A stretch of 64,000 bases of DNA from Stercorarius parasiticus (lineage: Eukaryota > Chordata > Aves > Charadriiformes > Stercorariidae). Below are positions 34,930-45,803 of the stretch, one piece after another. Position 1 is the stretch's first letter, and every line of letters begins with the position of its first letter. The position numbers and the translations under genes are program-made. Below the pieces are notes generated by a model. It had not been told where the DNA came from and did not search any database. It saw only the letters and a program-made list of their open reading frames with translations. The stretch is taken from NCBI GenBank assembly GCA_013396915.1, contig VWZL01003401.1:594134-658133 (forward strand), given 5' to 3'.

Positions 34930-36141
34930 CTAGAGGTAAATAGTTGCCTTTACAGATGAGAGGAAATAAAGCAGGGAATACCGCGTAAACAGTGTGTGCC
35001 ATGCCAAACTGTTATCTGCTTGCAAAGCAACGATCGGAGCAACCAGCACTTCTGCATAAGGAGGGGAGGAAACCAAATGAAATTTGTGGTGGTTACAGGC
35101 TTCCTCAGGTTTAGCTAATGGTGTCTCAACGTAAAAGTGTAGCAGACAGGTTTCTGAGCAAAAAAAGAAAGTCACAACTGCAGGCAAGGCCTCAGCCACC
35201 ATGGGACCATTTGATCTCCAAAGATGCAGTGGGGTGCTGCATATCCCATATTTACAACATGGTGTATCCAAATGTAGTCGATTAGTATTACAGGCCACAG
35301 CACCATGTGTAAGAAAAAGGAGTTTGAAGCCTTCTGTGCCTTCAAAGGCAGAGAGGGCACGATCCAATTAATACCAGGTGACAAAGGCCTACACATAAAC
35401 AGCATAAACATCCTGACAGACATTGGAAATGAACCATTGTCCCACAGAGCCTTGAACTGTTGGCACCCAGAGCCAGGAAAGTGCTGCAAGGAAAAGTTGA
35501 TTTCCAAATGTGAGAGCGCTCTTGGTGAAGACCACTGCCCAGCACACACATGGAAATAGCCAGGGCCCCAAGGAATAGTCAGAAATGGGCAGCCGATAAA
35601 GATATCTGTGAAAAAGCTGTGTGAATATGGTGTTACTGTCACCCAATACAGCATGTAACCACTCTGGTATGTGGTTTATATAGCACTCACGCATAGTACT
35701 CATGTAGTATTCCAGTCCTATGCGTGCTGCTCCAGCAGTACCACACATGCACACAATACCACAATCAAAAACACATCTTCCTGGCAAATTTTGACAACCT
35801 ATATACCATGTATTGCAACCACCCGCACACATATGACGTGATGATAACAGCTGCCATTGCATCACTAGCAAATACTTCAATGGATCAGCACACATTTTCT
35901 CAGAGAGAGAGAATCTTCACACAGTCTCTGAACAACCTACAAGCAGATGGCAAACTGTGCACATGAGGAAAAGCTTGATGAAGCACCCAACACAAAGGCA
36001 GTACAAGTAAATATGCTGATGATGAATCTGGCTAATTGAATGTTTCGTGAAGTAAACACAACAGTAAAAGCTATCCCACCCATTAAAAACAGGCTGCATG
36101 GCAAAGAGATTCAGAGCACTTAATAGTTGGTGGGTTGCCAC
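34930..36141 (-). pseudogene. Stop-poor decayed frame; possible PIF/Harbinger transposase relic
   Basis: One minus-strand frame runs about 404 codons, from 36141 down to 34930, with only three internal stops (35917-35919, 35389-35391, 35368-35370). Roughly twenty would be expected by chance. Within it, in the right order for a HARBI1/PIF transposase, are SISQ (near 36030), LPGRCVFD (near 35780; compare the family's W-P-G-x-x-H-D), DYSLGPWLF (near 35585; compare G-D-x-x-Y-x-L-x-P-W-L) and TFGNQLF (near 35525; compare the F-G-x-L-K-x-R-F block). The key His and some catalytic acids are missing, and the spacings are irregular. All three minus frames are stop-poor over 35342-35551, so composition may explain part of the signal. 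No terminal inverted repeats were identified. Confidence 0.25.
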
Positions 36142-36899
36142 TTGTGAACATTGCTGGTGGGCAGTCCAGTCCAGGACATGCTGTAAATATTGCCACTAGT
36201 AGAAAACCATGGCCCAGCACAACACATAACATATAGCACTCTTCCCGCCTTCTTTACAGGCCTCTTGGATGTGACAGGGGCAAGAAAAACTTGCCATATC
36301 ACTAACAGATGTAGCTCAGAGGAAGTCTTGATATGCTGAAAATGGCTTCCACTATTCTGCCAATATACTAGTCCTAGGTGTGTGATTATTTTGGTCATAA
36401 GCGGCACAGGAATAAGGTTTCAGGTTTTTTTTTTTACCCAGAAACCAAGCAAATGACTGAAACAACCCTAGAATATTTAACAAAGAGAAACGAGATGTTT
36501 GAGTTAAAATAATTGCGTTATGATGCAAGGGAACTGGTGTACATACATTTTCCAGCTAGTTTAATAATTGCCCGTGGTGTGTGTGCTGGGGAAGCGCAGT
36601 CCTTGTTTTGCTGTTCGGTACTGTGTACGTACAGTCACACCGGTGCTGCCACAGGCCAACCTGTGCTCACAGCAAGGCTTTCATCTCCTCCCGCAATCAT
36701 TTCTGTTCTTACATGCCAGGCAGCAGAGCCGCACACCTGTCTTTGCTTAGCTGGCTGCATTCTTTCTCATTTCTGCAGAACGCGTCCTAATCTACAGAAG
36801 ATTTAGCTTGTGAGTGTTGCCTGGACAGCAATGCTCTGAGCATTTTCATGTTGTGCTTAGCATAGTAATTCCAGGAATCTGGCATTTCTGTGCCAGGTT
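36142..36899. other. No gene recognised
   Basis: The minus frame at 36120-36407 could continue the decayed frame below it after a frameshift, but it shows no recognisable motif. A T run lies at about 36426-36435. Confidence 0.45.
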
Positions 36900-37230
36900 G
36901 CGTTGCGTTGTAGACTGCGAGCAGCAGTGGCTCACAGGACCCACGTTGCACCCATGGGACCCCGGAGCCAGAAAACTCCATCTGTCCTCCGGAGCACCCT
37001 TCCGCCTATTTTGGCATGGGCTTTCTCAGAAGCCGGGGTGAGTCTGGCCATTGGCACACTACTCCCTTTGTAGTGGCAATGGGCATTCCAGCAGTGAGCG
37101 AGCTGAAGTGGGGTGCGAAGCTGTCCTCACTGGCTCTGCCCCATGAGCAGGGCCAGGCCAGGCCGGGTTCCCATTGGCGGTGGTGTGCGGATGGCGGGTG
37201 GTGTTAACGAGCCCGGCTGTGCAGTGTGTG
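36900..37230. promoter_or_regulatory. GC-rich, CpG-enriched patch; weak promoter candidate
   Basis: CpG and GC are raised relative to the flanks. GAAGCCGGGTGAGTCTGG near 37030-37047 contains a strong 5' splice-site string (CGG|GTGAGT). CCCATTGGCGG near 37169-37179 contains an inverted CCAAT box. Downstream, an octamer ATGCAAAT overlaps an AATAAA polyadenylation signal at about 37399-37409. These could be parts of a short transcript or of an old LTR, but no LTR ends or primer-binding site were found. Confidence 0.2.
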
Positions 37231-37716
37231 CAGCTCTTCTGGAATTCTGCTCAGAAACACCATGAGAAACTCAGAGCATGTACTATTTATGCTGGTTATT
37301 GGAAGCAGATGCTAATGTTTCTTTGCTGCGATCTCCCAAGTATCCTGTCCTTTTATGATGTGTGGCATGTGTTTGCAGTGTGTATGTCTCTATATCACAT
37401 GCAAATAAAAGGTTACTTTCACCATTTGTGTTGTGTTCATTGATAATGAGGACCTTACAACCTCTTTCTGTGGTCTTGCCTCCGCAGATGTTGACTGCAG
37501 AGCTGAGGTAAGCATCTGCAGTAATGTGTAGGGCTGCTGTATGGTGCACATGTGTGGATGTCTGGCCTTAGCAATGGATGAAGGATTAGTCAGGGCAATA
37601 ACAGTGCTCTGAGCTGCCTCCTGGCACTGGGTGGCACAAGGGCAACCAGGATGTCTTACCTGTATACATACGGTTCAGTGTTTGAGAATGGCACACCCAA
37701 AACAGTGTAACATTCA

Positions 37717-37815
37717 CATTTTCTGTCTCTCTCATTCTCTCTCTCTCTCTTATATATTCATACATATGTATATTGTATGTATATGTGTATGTGTATATAT
37801 ATATACACACATATG
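37717..37815. repeat. Compound CT / TATG / TA microsatellite
   Basis: A CT/TCTC run (about 37717-37750) passes into TA, TATG and TGTA repeats, ending in the 20-base palindrome TGTGTATATATATATACACA (37790-37809). The Ser/Ile/Tyr/Cys-rich frames on both strands come from this repeat. Confidence 0.9.
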
Positions 37816-38889
37816 CATAGCGTTGTTTCCCATTAAACACCTCCTACAAACAGAGTCTGCAAGTAGTACTCTACATGCAAAACTTTATCTGGAAATTGAT
37901 ACCCACATATATAAAGCAAATATTGCTTGCCTGGGTGTTTCTCAGTATAATTTAACTAACAGAATAGCTGCAATCACTGTGTAAGTGAATTATTTAATAA
38001 CTAGAAGATTTGTTCACATAACTCAAGTGTCCTTTAGTAGCAGAATACCAATAATTCAATGCCTGTATCAGACAGAACAGGCCTAAAGTTATACTGCCAT
38101 AAATCTAGGTCTTATCAAGCTTGCTTAATCCTGTTCTCCTGGGGTGACCAGGCCCTGTTTTAATGGATCCACATGCTTGAAGTTTCTGTTTCTAATTTCA
38201 TGTTTTCAAGCCTTACCTTTTACATGTAAAACAGGGCATGCTTAGAAGATTTCTTAGGCTTCCTTTAGAACTATCGGTCTGAATTTGTGAGTTCTCAAGA
38301 CAATGAGCAAATCTACATTTTCTAGAGAGATCCTCTACAGTCAAGTAACACCTCAGCCAAGGTGTATCCAGTTTCATCTGTGTTTATACGATATTTTGGA
38401 TAAATTTAAAAGTAAAACACAAAGTTATGTTATTCCTACCCTCCAGGTGGACACCAGTGTAATATCATGCTATAATGCCCCATGTTGTGAAACTTTTCAT
38501 CATGTGCCGCAATTCTTTTCTTCCTGAACTTACGCCACCCTTGAGATACAATATCCTGAACCACTCCTGCTGTGCTAGTCAGTGTCTTGTCTACATATTT
38601 ACAAAACTCCTAGGAATAGTTAATGGTTTGCTTTTGTAACAAAGACTTAAATCTGTGTCATAACAAATGCTAGAAACCATAAGTAATCATATGGGGGGCA
38701 GAGAGAGAGTGACTATGCTAACTGGGTGGTTTGGATGTGAGCAGGCCTAAACATTGGCTTGGTAAGCAATTGTGAAAAAGATCGGTCACGACCCTCAGGT
38801 GAACCCAGTCTGTTAACAAGCTATGCATGGTTGTATCCTCCAAGGCCAAACATGCCTTTCTGAAGAAAGAGAATGGCTGTGATTTGGAT
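37816..38889. other. No gene recognised
   Basis: AT-rich unique sequence with short frames (at most 74 codons). No repeat signature was seen. Confidence 0.5.
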
Positions 38890-39170
38890 TGAAGGTTCCC
38901 AAACTTTAGTACATGAATCACTTCAGAATAGAATCTAGCCTAAGTGTCATGGATGCAACTCCATAGAAAAGAGAAAGGGGAACTACAGAGGACCCATGAT
39001 AGTTCCTGAAAGGGGGGCATCTTTGCACCACACTCTCAACATTTTTGTCTTCACAGAGTGAAACAGGAAGACATCCAGAGCAATCCCACATGCACCCATT
39101 ACCACTGCCGGAAGTTTGAGTAGTTTCTGTCACTGCATACTTTGATGCATACGAAGTTTGGAAACCACTG
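38890..39170. mobile_element. Nonautonomous hAT (Charlie-like) MITE, 281 bases
   Basis: The left end TGAAGGTTCCCAAACTTTAG and the reverse complement of the right end, CAGTGGTTTCCAAACTTCG, are the imperfect terminal inverted repeats typical of amniote hAT-Charlie elements (consensus start CAGNGGTTCYCAAACTTT). The flanking 8-base strings ATTTGGAT (38882-38889) and ATCTAAAT (39171-39178) match at five of eight positions, and all three differences are transitions, as expected for an aged 8-base target-site duplication. There is no transposase coding, so it moved in trans. The two minus frames inside it are chance. Confidence 0.75.
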
Positions 39171-40579
39171 ATCTAAATGGATTTTCCGTTCTTTTCACAT
39201 CTGACTTCAGTTATCTGGTGATAGCATGGTGTTGGGACAAATGTAGCATTATTGCATGTATAGACTCTTCAAAAAGATGTGACTATTTGTTTGAAATTGG
39301 CCAGACTGACCTTGTTCATGATCATACCTACTTCTTCGTATTCCAAACTCTTGATTCAGTAACACTTTCAATGGAGAAATCTCCTTTAACTTGTTCGAGA
39401 ATTCTGTAGAAGATCTGAAAGAATTTAGACCGCAGGTGTGCAATAGTGGAATTTTTAAACCTCTAATTGAAAAAGTCCCCCAAAGGTCAGCTCTACAAAA
39501 TGTTCAGTATAGCAATCCAGCTATCTTGCATCTTCATGAACTTCTTGCACGTAAAGCCCTATATATAAATGATTATTGAATGTCTTCATAATTATTCTTA
39601 TTAGATGCAAATAACAGGAATGAAAGCTATATTTTCAATCACCACGCACATATGTTTATGTAAAATTATACACACAATTATTCACGTATCCTCAAATTTT
39701 AAAATGCCAAAGCTATGTGTACATCTGAAAAACAATTTAAACCAAGCCCTGAGACATAAAATTGTGCATCTGGAATATGTGGATTTTTATGGTTACAAAT
39801 TCTTTCATTCAGAAAGTCTAAAAATGCCTATACACAAATTTGTATACGGAAAGAAGATTAACTGGCAATGTAGCCTGTTCACAGGCTACAGCTGATATGC
39901 CTAGAAGTTTTTAAAGACAACAGAAAGGTTATTTTTGTATTGTATGTACTCACTTTTATTTGGTATTGTTTACAGCTTATTGTGAGATTGAAAAGTAAAT
40001 ATTTATGTAGCTTTTTTCCCCCTTTATACAGTAGAAGGGTAGACATTCTGGTCTGTAGGTCAGTCCTCCTGATTGTCTCTGCTGGAAATGACTGAAGCCT
40101 TGGCTTTAACAGAAACTAGAAGAGCCAACCACATAAGGTTGGGTGAATCTCCATAACAGCAATGTGTTCGTCAAAACTCTGCCTACCCTTTATTTGCCAA
40201 ACAAAGGCCATTCTTTGCACCTTAAGCCAGGGTGGAGTAATTAGGGGGAGGGAATGGCAATTATGGTCTAAGAGGATGGGGAAAAATACAGAGGACAAGC
40301 AAGGTGCAACTTGTAATGATCATTGTTTATAGTATGAAGCAGGACATTAAATGAGGAATGGGGCAGGCACTTTCCTGTGATTTGAGTATTAGAGGTATTT
40401 CTCTTTTTTTTAACATTCAGAGTGCTGTGAAGAACAGAATGGGTGAAAAGCTTAACACCCCTTAACACCAATAATATCAGGGAAACTGAGCACTGGATCA
40501 AACGAAACCTGCCTTCAGTGACCTCACTGAGCTGTGGTGGCAAAAGAAGAAATCAAACATGTTCTCTCCACCCAGTACT
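39171..40579. other. No gene recognised
   Basis: AT-rich unique sequence with frames of at most 96 codons. A T run lies at about 40404-40411. Confidence 0.5.
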
Positions 40580-41240
40580 AAGTCCTGCCCAGTTTTAGAG
40601 GCTGAGCGGGTCTGTCGGCACGGATGCAGCCTGCCCCATGCCAGCCGGACGCCATGGAACGCGCTCCTGCAAACATAGCGTCTGTGCTCTTACTGCAGCC
40701 ACCGGCGGTGTGACTCTGACACCCAACTTCCTGAAACCGGCTGGGAAAGCCACCTGAGAAGCTACAAGGAGTCGCAGTGGGACGGAAGCAGAGGGGAGAT
40801 CCGAGCCTGCTTCTGATTTCCAATGTACATGAGGCGTCGTTGTTACCTGAGCGGGCAGGGAGTTCCTGACCTGAGGAAAGACAAGCCCTCACCCATGAGG
40901 CACAGGGCAGGAGCCGGCCTGGCCTGACGCAGCCCAGCATGGCAGCCCTGGTCCAGCCACCAGCCCTCCTTGAGGGGTGCGCTCTTCCAAGGCTGGAAAG
41001 GACAAAACAACAACAAAACTACTTTCTTTCAGGTGCCGGTGACTCAGGCTGCGGTTGGCGGCCAGGGGCTGTTGATGGGCGGGCGCGGGCACTCCTAATG
41101 ACACCCCGCTCCTGCTCGGGGTGGAGCCGCCCTTCCCTGCTCCCGCCGCACCATCGGGGCCTTGCCGATCTCACTCCAAGACTGCGGTGTCTGTCATGAG
41201 GGTCCCAGCCACAAGCAGGGTGGCGGGGAGGCAATATCCT
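40580..41240. promoter_or_regulatory. CpG-island-like segment; candidate promoter
   Basis: By eye there are about 35 CpG in roughly 640 bases with GC near 60%, giving an observed/expected CpG of about 0.6, against a CpG-poor background. GGGCGGGCGCGGGC (about 41077-41090) provides Sp1-type GC boxes. ACTTTCTTTCAG|GTGCCGG (AG at 41031-41032) is a good 3' splice-site string on the + strand. Overlapping frames on both strands reach 120 codons but are explained by GC content, and no protein is recognised. A lncRNA promoter, an alternative first exon or a GC-rich old repeat are all possible. Confidence 0.35.
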
Positions 41241-42274
41241 TGGCCCATGTGTGTAGAGCTGAGGACAAGAGCTCATGGTGGAGCTCAGGAAGAGACAGGT
41301 CGAGTGTCATCCAACAGTGCTCGCTCTTTCACCGGGTTGTGTAATGCACCTTTTAATCACCAGACGAGAATCTGGATGGATGCAAATGTGCCCCTTATGC
41401 AATGGAGTGAGTAAGGTTCTGTGCTGCCTGCAGCCTCTTTTCCAGGCAGTGCGGTTGCCTTCTCCGCATGATGAACTTGAATGTCAAATATTAATAACAA
41501 AACAAATTATCTCCACCCTCTCATCAAGGTGTGTCACAGCTGATTCCTGTTTAACATCAAGGTTTCTACTGCTCAGGAATCTTTCCTGCAATCCTGGGCT
41601 CCGGCTGTATCAGTTCTCTGAGTGATTAAGGAATGACAAAAATCCTGAAAAACTTCCTGGAGTCTGAGCTCATCTTGATCCTCTTCCATGGTTTGCTGGG
41701 ATGGGAGGAAAAAAATGGAGCTCCAAAGATAGAATGGCTGGAGTAATTCTTGCAAAACTAGCCTAACCCAACCATTAAAGCACTTCCTTTAGGTAAGAAT
41801 TCATCCCCACTACTCACAGTGCATAAATAAAACTGTTTTTCAAAACAAAAACAGTGTCTCATACAATAGGATTTTGTATAGATCATAAATGACACTCCCA
41901 TTGTCCTAGCCACAAGTGCATTCAAGTATTTAGTCTGATCAAAAAGCATCAAAAATGTTTTTTAGAATGTAGATCATTTAGAGAATCATGAAGCAGCTGA
42001 AAAAACATTCATTAACAATGGTTAATTCTGGCACTTTTTACTCTGTTGAGGTTACAACTAATTTACGGTTGATTTTTTAATTCCTCAATTTCATGATAGC
42101 TCAGTAATACCAGAGCACTGTGCGTCTTTTTAAGTGACACTCCTTAGAAGACCCTGAACAATGCTAACCGGTGGATATGCTGTTTTGCCTACAATAAGTG
42201 CCATAGTGAGTTCCAGATCTCTGCAGTGATCTAAGTAGTCGTAGGCCTGATGTACAATGAGATGTTGAGGGGGA
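41241..42274. other. No gene recognised
   Basis: Unique sequence with short frames (at most 116 codons) and no similarity. The part approaching 42275 may hold further decayed CR1 that I cannot align by eye. Confidence 0.45.
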
Positions 42275-42662
42275 TTCATCAGGCTTCAAAAGAGAAAGCA
42301 GAGGTGAGATCTTAAAGCTGTGTTCAAATACCTTACAGAAATGTAGAGAGAAGAGGAGGCTAGACTTCTTTCTGGAGGTGCACAGGGAAAGGACAAGAGG
42401 CAACAGACACAAACTGCAACAAGGAAAATTTGATTAGATATCTGATTAGATATGGGGAAATAAATTTTTGCAATGCAGGAGTCAAAGACCAGGACAGGTT
42501 GCCCAGAGAGGCTGTGTCTCCTTCAACATACTCAGCGGGACATGATCCTCAACAACCTGACCTAACTTCAAAGTTGGCCCTGCCCCAAATGGGGGCTGGA
42601 GCAGATCAGGTGCCCTCCAGAGATGCCTTCCATCCTGCATTATTCAATTAATCTATGAGACT
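42275..42662 (+). mobile_element. Old CR1 LINE 3' fragment, plus sense
   Basis: Recognisable CR1 strings in order are: TTCAAAAGAGAAAGCAGAGGTGAGATCTTA, AGTGCACAGGGAAAGG-like GGTGCACAGGGAAAGGACAAGAGGCAACAG, ACAGGTTGCCCAGAGAGGCTGTG, and CAGGTGCCCTCCAGAGATGCCTTCCA. The end near 42645-42662 (TTAATCTATGAGACTATGGG) is a decayed terminal octamer region. This is the C-terminal ORF2 plus 3' UTR. An indel-rich stretch near 42430-42480 breaks the frame, so no coding capacity remains. Confidence 0.88.
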
Positions 42663-45592
42663 ATGGGAAGGGGTGGTAGCTATGGATGGTGACAGTCTGC
42701 TACCTCATCATTATATATTCAAATACGCAATAAAAAGGAGAAAGGTAACAACAGTGAAAAGATAAGATTTTATAAAAGATAGAAGAATGAGTGAAAGAGA
42801 AGGGAGAGGGAGAGGATAAAAACTGAGGAAAAAAGTCCACATGAAGGAGCACAGAAGTAAATAAAATAAATAGGAGCAGATTCTCATTCCTACCAGAACA
42901 CCTTCAAAGCACACTGGCCATGCAAAGAAGAGGCAGATGACAGGTATCCCCACTTCAAAGAACATTACTGCATATTACTCTGAAAAGAGGGAAAATATGT
43001 CTTAATGTAAATTTAAATTCAGTCTACTATTTCTAAAGGACTAGTGGCTCAAGGATGAAGGTCAGTCTCAAAAATGTACCTCACTTTCATTTGACTAATA
43101 GATTAACTTGTAAAAAGTAGCCTTTTAAAATATTCCAGTAATGGGAACAGTAATTAGTACACAGTAATAATAATTCCTGGGCATTTCAGAAGTTTAATCA
43201 TAGGTTGTATAGTGGTTCATCTTACCACCAGTTCAAAATTCAGCCTCAAGAGATAAATTAAAAAATACAGTAAGTGGTCTCTTTTTCTCTTTCTGCAAAT
43301 TATCCCCATGCAGATCGTATTCTCGTTCCAACATCTGAGGGTTCCCGAGCTCTTTCTGAACTGCGTACAGGCAAATGTTTCTCTGAGCAATCAGGCTTGA
43401 GGACTTTGTGTCAAATTTCTGTGCTTGGTTACCTGGTCACTCCGTGTCGATTTTCCTTCCTGATGGTGAGGTGAACAAGTTAGCTGCAGGAAGTGTCACT
43501 CAGAAATGCCATAAACCAAATGAAAAACAACCATTTGGAAAGGTAAACCAATGACTGAATGAAATGGGAAGCCACTAATCATTTTCCCTCCCTTCTCCTT
43601 TCCTTAATGATAAGTATGAGTAGAAGCTTCGTCATCTGATGCTTGCATGATGCCCTCTTTGACTTGGGTTGGATGGTATCCATATTACAAAAAATACCAC
43701 AAGAACTGGAAATAATTGGTACCTCTTATAACATATGCAGATCCTGCGTGGAACACAATGTCTCAGAGCAAAGTCTTTGATGTTTCTCAGTTATATAACC
43801 CCCAGGGAAGGAGGATGTTATTATTTGCAGAGCACATTCTCCCTACTCTCTCTATTAGGGGAAAAAAAAGAGGGGGGAAAAAAAAAAAAGAAAAGAAAAA
43901 AAATCCTTGAGATCTTCACTAAAAGAGCACCTAGAAATCAAACAGTTCTGTGACGGCTCCTTCTGTGTTATCTCATTCACTTCCCAGATCAGAAAATAGA
44001 GCTGAGTAAATCTGAATCCAGCTCTTGCATTGTTCCTAGAAGACTAATCAGTTGCAGTCACAGAAGTCAATGAAAACTCATGCCTGATGGAGAGGTGGGG
44101 GGTTCTTGCTATTTCACATGCATATAAAGATTAGTGACACCACAAAGTGAAATGGGATGTCCTGGTGGTGGACGAGAGGTTTTTTTCTTGGAAAAACTCA
44201 GCCCTGGAGATGCTTTTAATTACAAAAAACTTTACCTCCAGACCACAGTTCGATGGTCAGGAGAGAAAGGGCACTAATTATTAAAAGAGAGAAAAGTGCA
44301 GAGGGTTTTGGGTACATTCACAGTTCATCAGACAGGGCCCGAAACGGAAGTGACTGTTTTGTAATTCTTTTCTCTGGTGTCTCATAAGGAGGGAGTGCGT
44401 TAATACCTTGTGACTCTGGTTAACCAGCCTAAAAGTACTACAGTAGATTAAATGTATTTGCAAAAGTGAAACCAGCAGCTGATCATCTTGTTCGTACACG
44501 TTGATTTTTCCCCCTGACTAATTTCTCTTGTAGTGGGAGTAATTAACTTTATTAGTAACACTGACTACTCTGGTACCTTCAGGCAAGCACTGGTGGAGCT
44601 GCTTATTAGCAATCACGTAGTTTCACTTACACTGTTATCCTGAGCATTTCCTACAGGGTGAAGTGCCTGTTGAATGGAAAGGGGGACAGATTAACTTCCT
44701 ACTTAAAAATAAATGATGATATGTAATGTTGGAAATAGGGGGAGGGAAGAGGCAGAAATCCTAAATTTTTTGTTTATTCAAATCTGTTTTCACTTTCAGT
44801 TCATGTTTTGCCTTTGCAAGGGGAGGATGACCAGAGTTGGGGTCCACGTCCCCCAGGCATGTCTCCTTAGGTGGGCTCTCTGTGACGTGTGTGCTCAGCC
44901 CAGGAGACTCTCCACGTGACCGGGAAATGTCCTACATGGCTTTGCCAACAGATCTCAGCCAAGATTTCCATCCAGAGGTGCAGAGGTGGCAGCAAGTTAC
45001 TCAAGCAGCTGGTAAACCTGTAGCACTTGCAGCATGGACAAGCTGGTACTTTGCTGGAGGACAGGAGCCAGCCTAGTGCAATTCTCTGGAAACACATTTG
45101 CAGTGCCAGCCAGTATTTGGAAGAGACCACAAGGCGAGGTGAGGAACGTTGTACCTGTTCTGCCTTGCTGTTCCCATGAAATACTTTCTCCAAAAACATC
45201 AGGCAACCTGGCAGGGAGCTGTGCTGCTTGGGGTTGTGAAACAGCTCTAGCGCTGAAAAGAAAGAAGGTCACGTACCCGCTCATTAACTGGGCATTGCAG
45301 TACGGAGCGTGCAAAGAGACACTTGCAGCCAGTCTGAGGGCTGTTTTTAGAGGTGAGGCAACTGGTAGTAAACTGTACTCAAATAAATCTGAATGGTCAG
45401 AAGGCAAGGTCAGAGGAAGAAAAACATCCAAGGGCAGGGAGAAGAAAGGCTCCTCCTGCTCTGTCAGATCATTCATTGTTGCTTTTTCTTCTATGACCTC
45501 AGCTGTCCATCCCCATAACGCATAAACTACACTTACAATGACTTACTGGGATTAGGACGCAGCCCTTTTTCCCCATACCAGACCTAGTCCCC
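42663..45592. other. No gene recognised; purine-rich tracts
   Basis: Purine-rich sequence occurs at about 42730-42840 and 43861-43903 (the latter nearly pure A/G). A trace of the palindromic repeat (CAGAAGTCAATGAAAACTCA) lies at 44061-44080. Overlapping frames on both strands at about 44837-45525 reach 163 codons without recognisable similarity. Confidence 0.5.
43861..43903. repeat. A/G-only low-complexity run
   Basis: Tracts of A with G4-G6 interruptions produce a Lys/Gly-rich spurious frame. No function is supported. Confidence 0.9.
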
Positions 45593-45803
45593 TAAGGTTC
45601 CCTTTGTGTCTGAGAGGAAAGTCAACAAAACACTTCTGATTTACCTGTTGGAGTCTATTTTATCCATTCTGTCCCTAGAACATGGGTATTTCAGGAGACG
45701 TTGCTTAGAACAATTTCACTCCCAGACTCATATACCAGTGCTAGAAATCACAAGCTGTGGTTTGCTAAAGAGAGTGGTGTACCACAGAAATTGGAAACCA
45801 CTG
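45593..45803. mobile_element. Possible second hAT-like MITE (weak)
   Basis: The right end ACCACAGAAATTGGAAACCACTG (45781-45803) is, reverse-complemented, CAGTGGTTTCCAATTTCTGTGG, a Charlie-type start. The left candidate CTAAGGTTCCCTTTGTGTCTG (45592-45612) pairs with it imperfectly. Flanks TAGTCCCC and AAGTCCGT share AGTCC. The match is weaker than for the element at 38890. Confidence 0.35.

Noticed and set aside
45034..45525. 163-codon + frame and overlapping 159-codon minus frame as coding
   Set aside because: Opposite-strand frames of equal length over a mildly GC-rich patch point to composition. No similarity is recognised.
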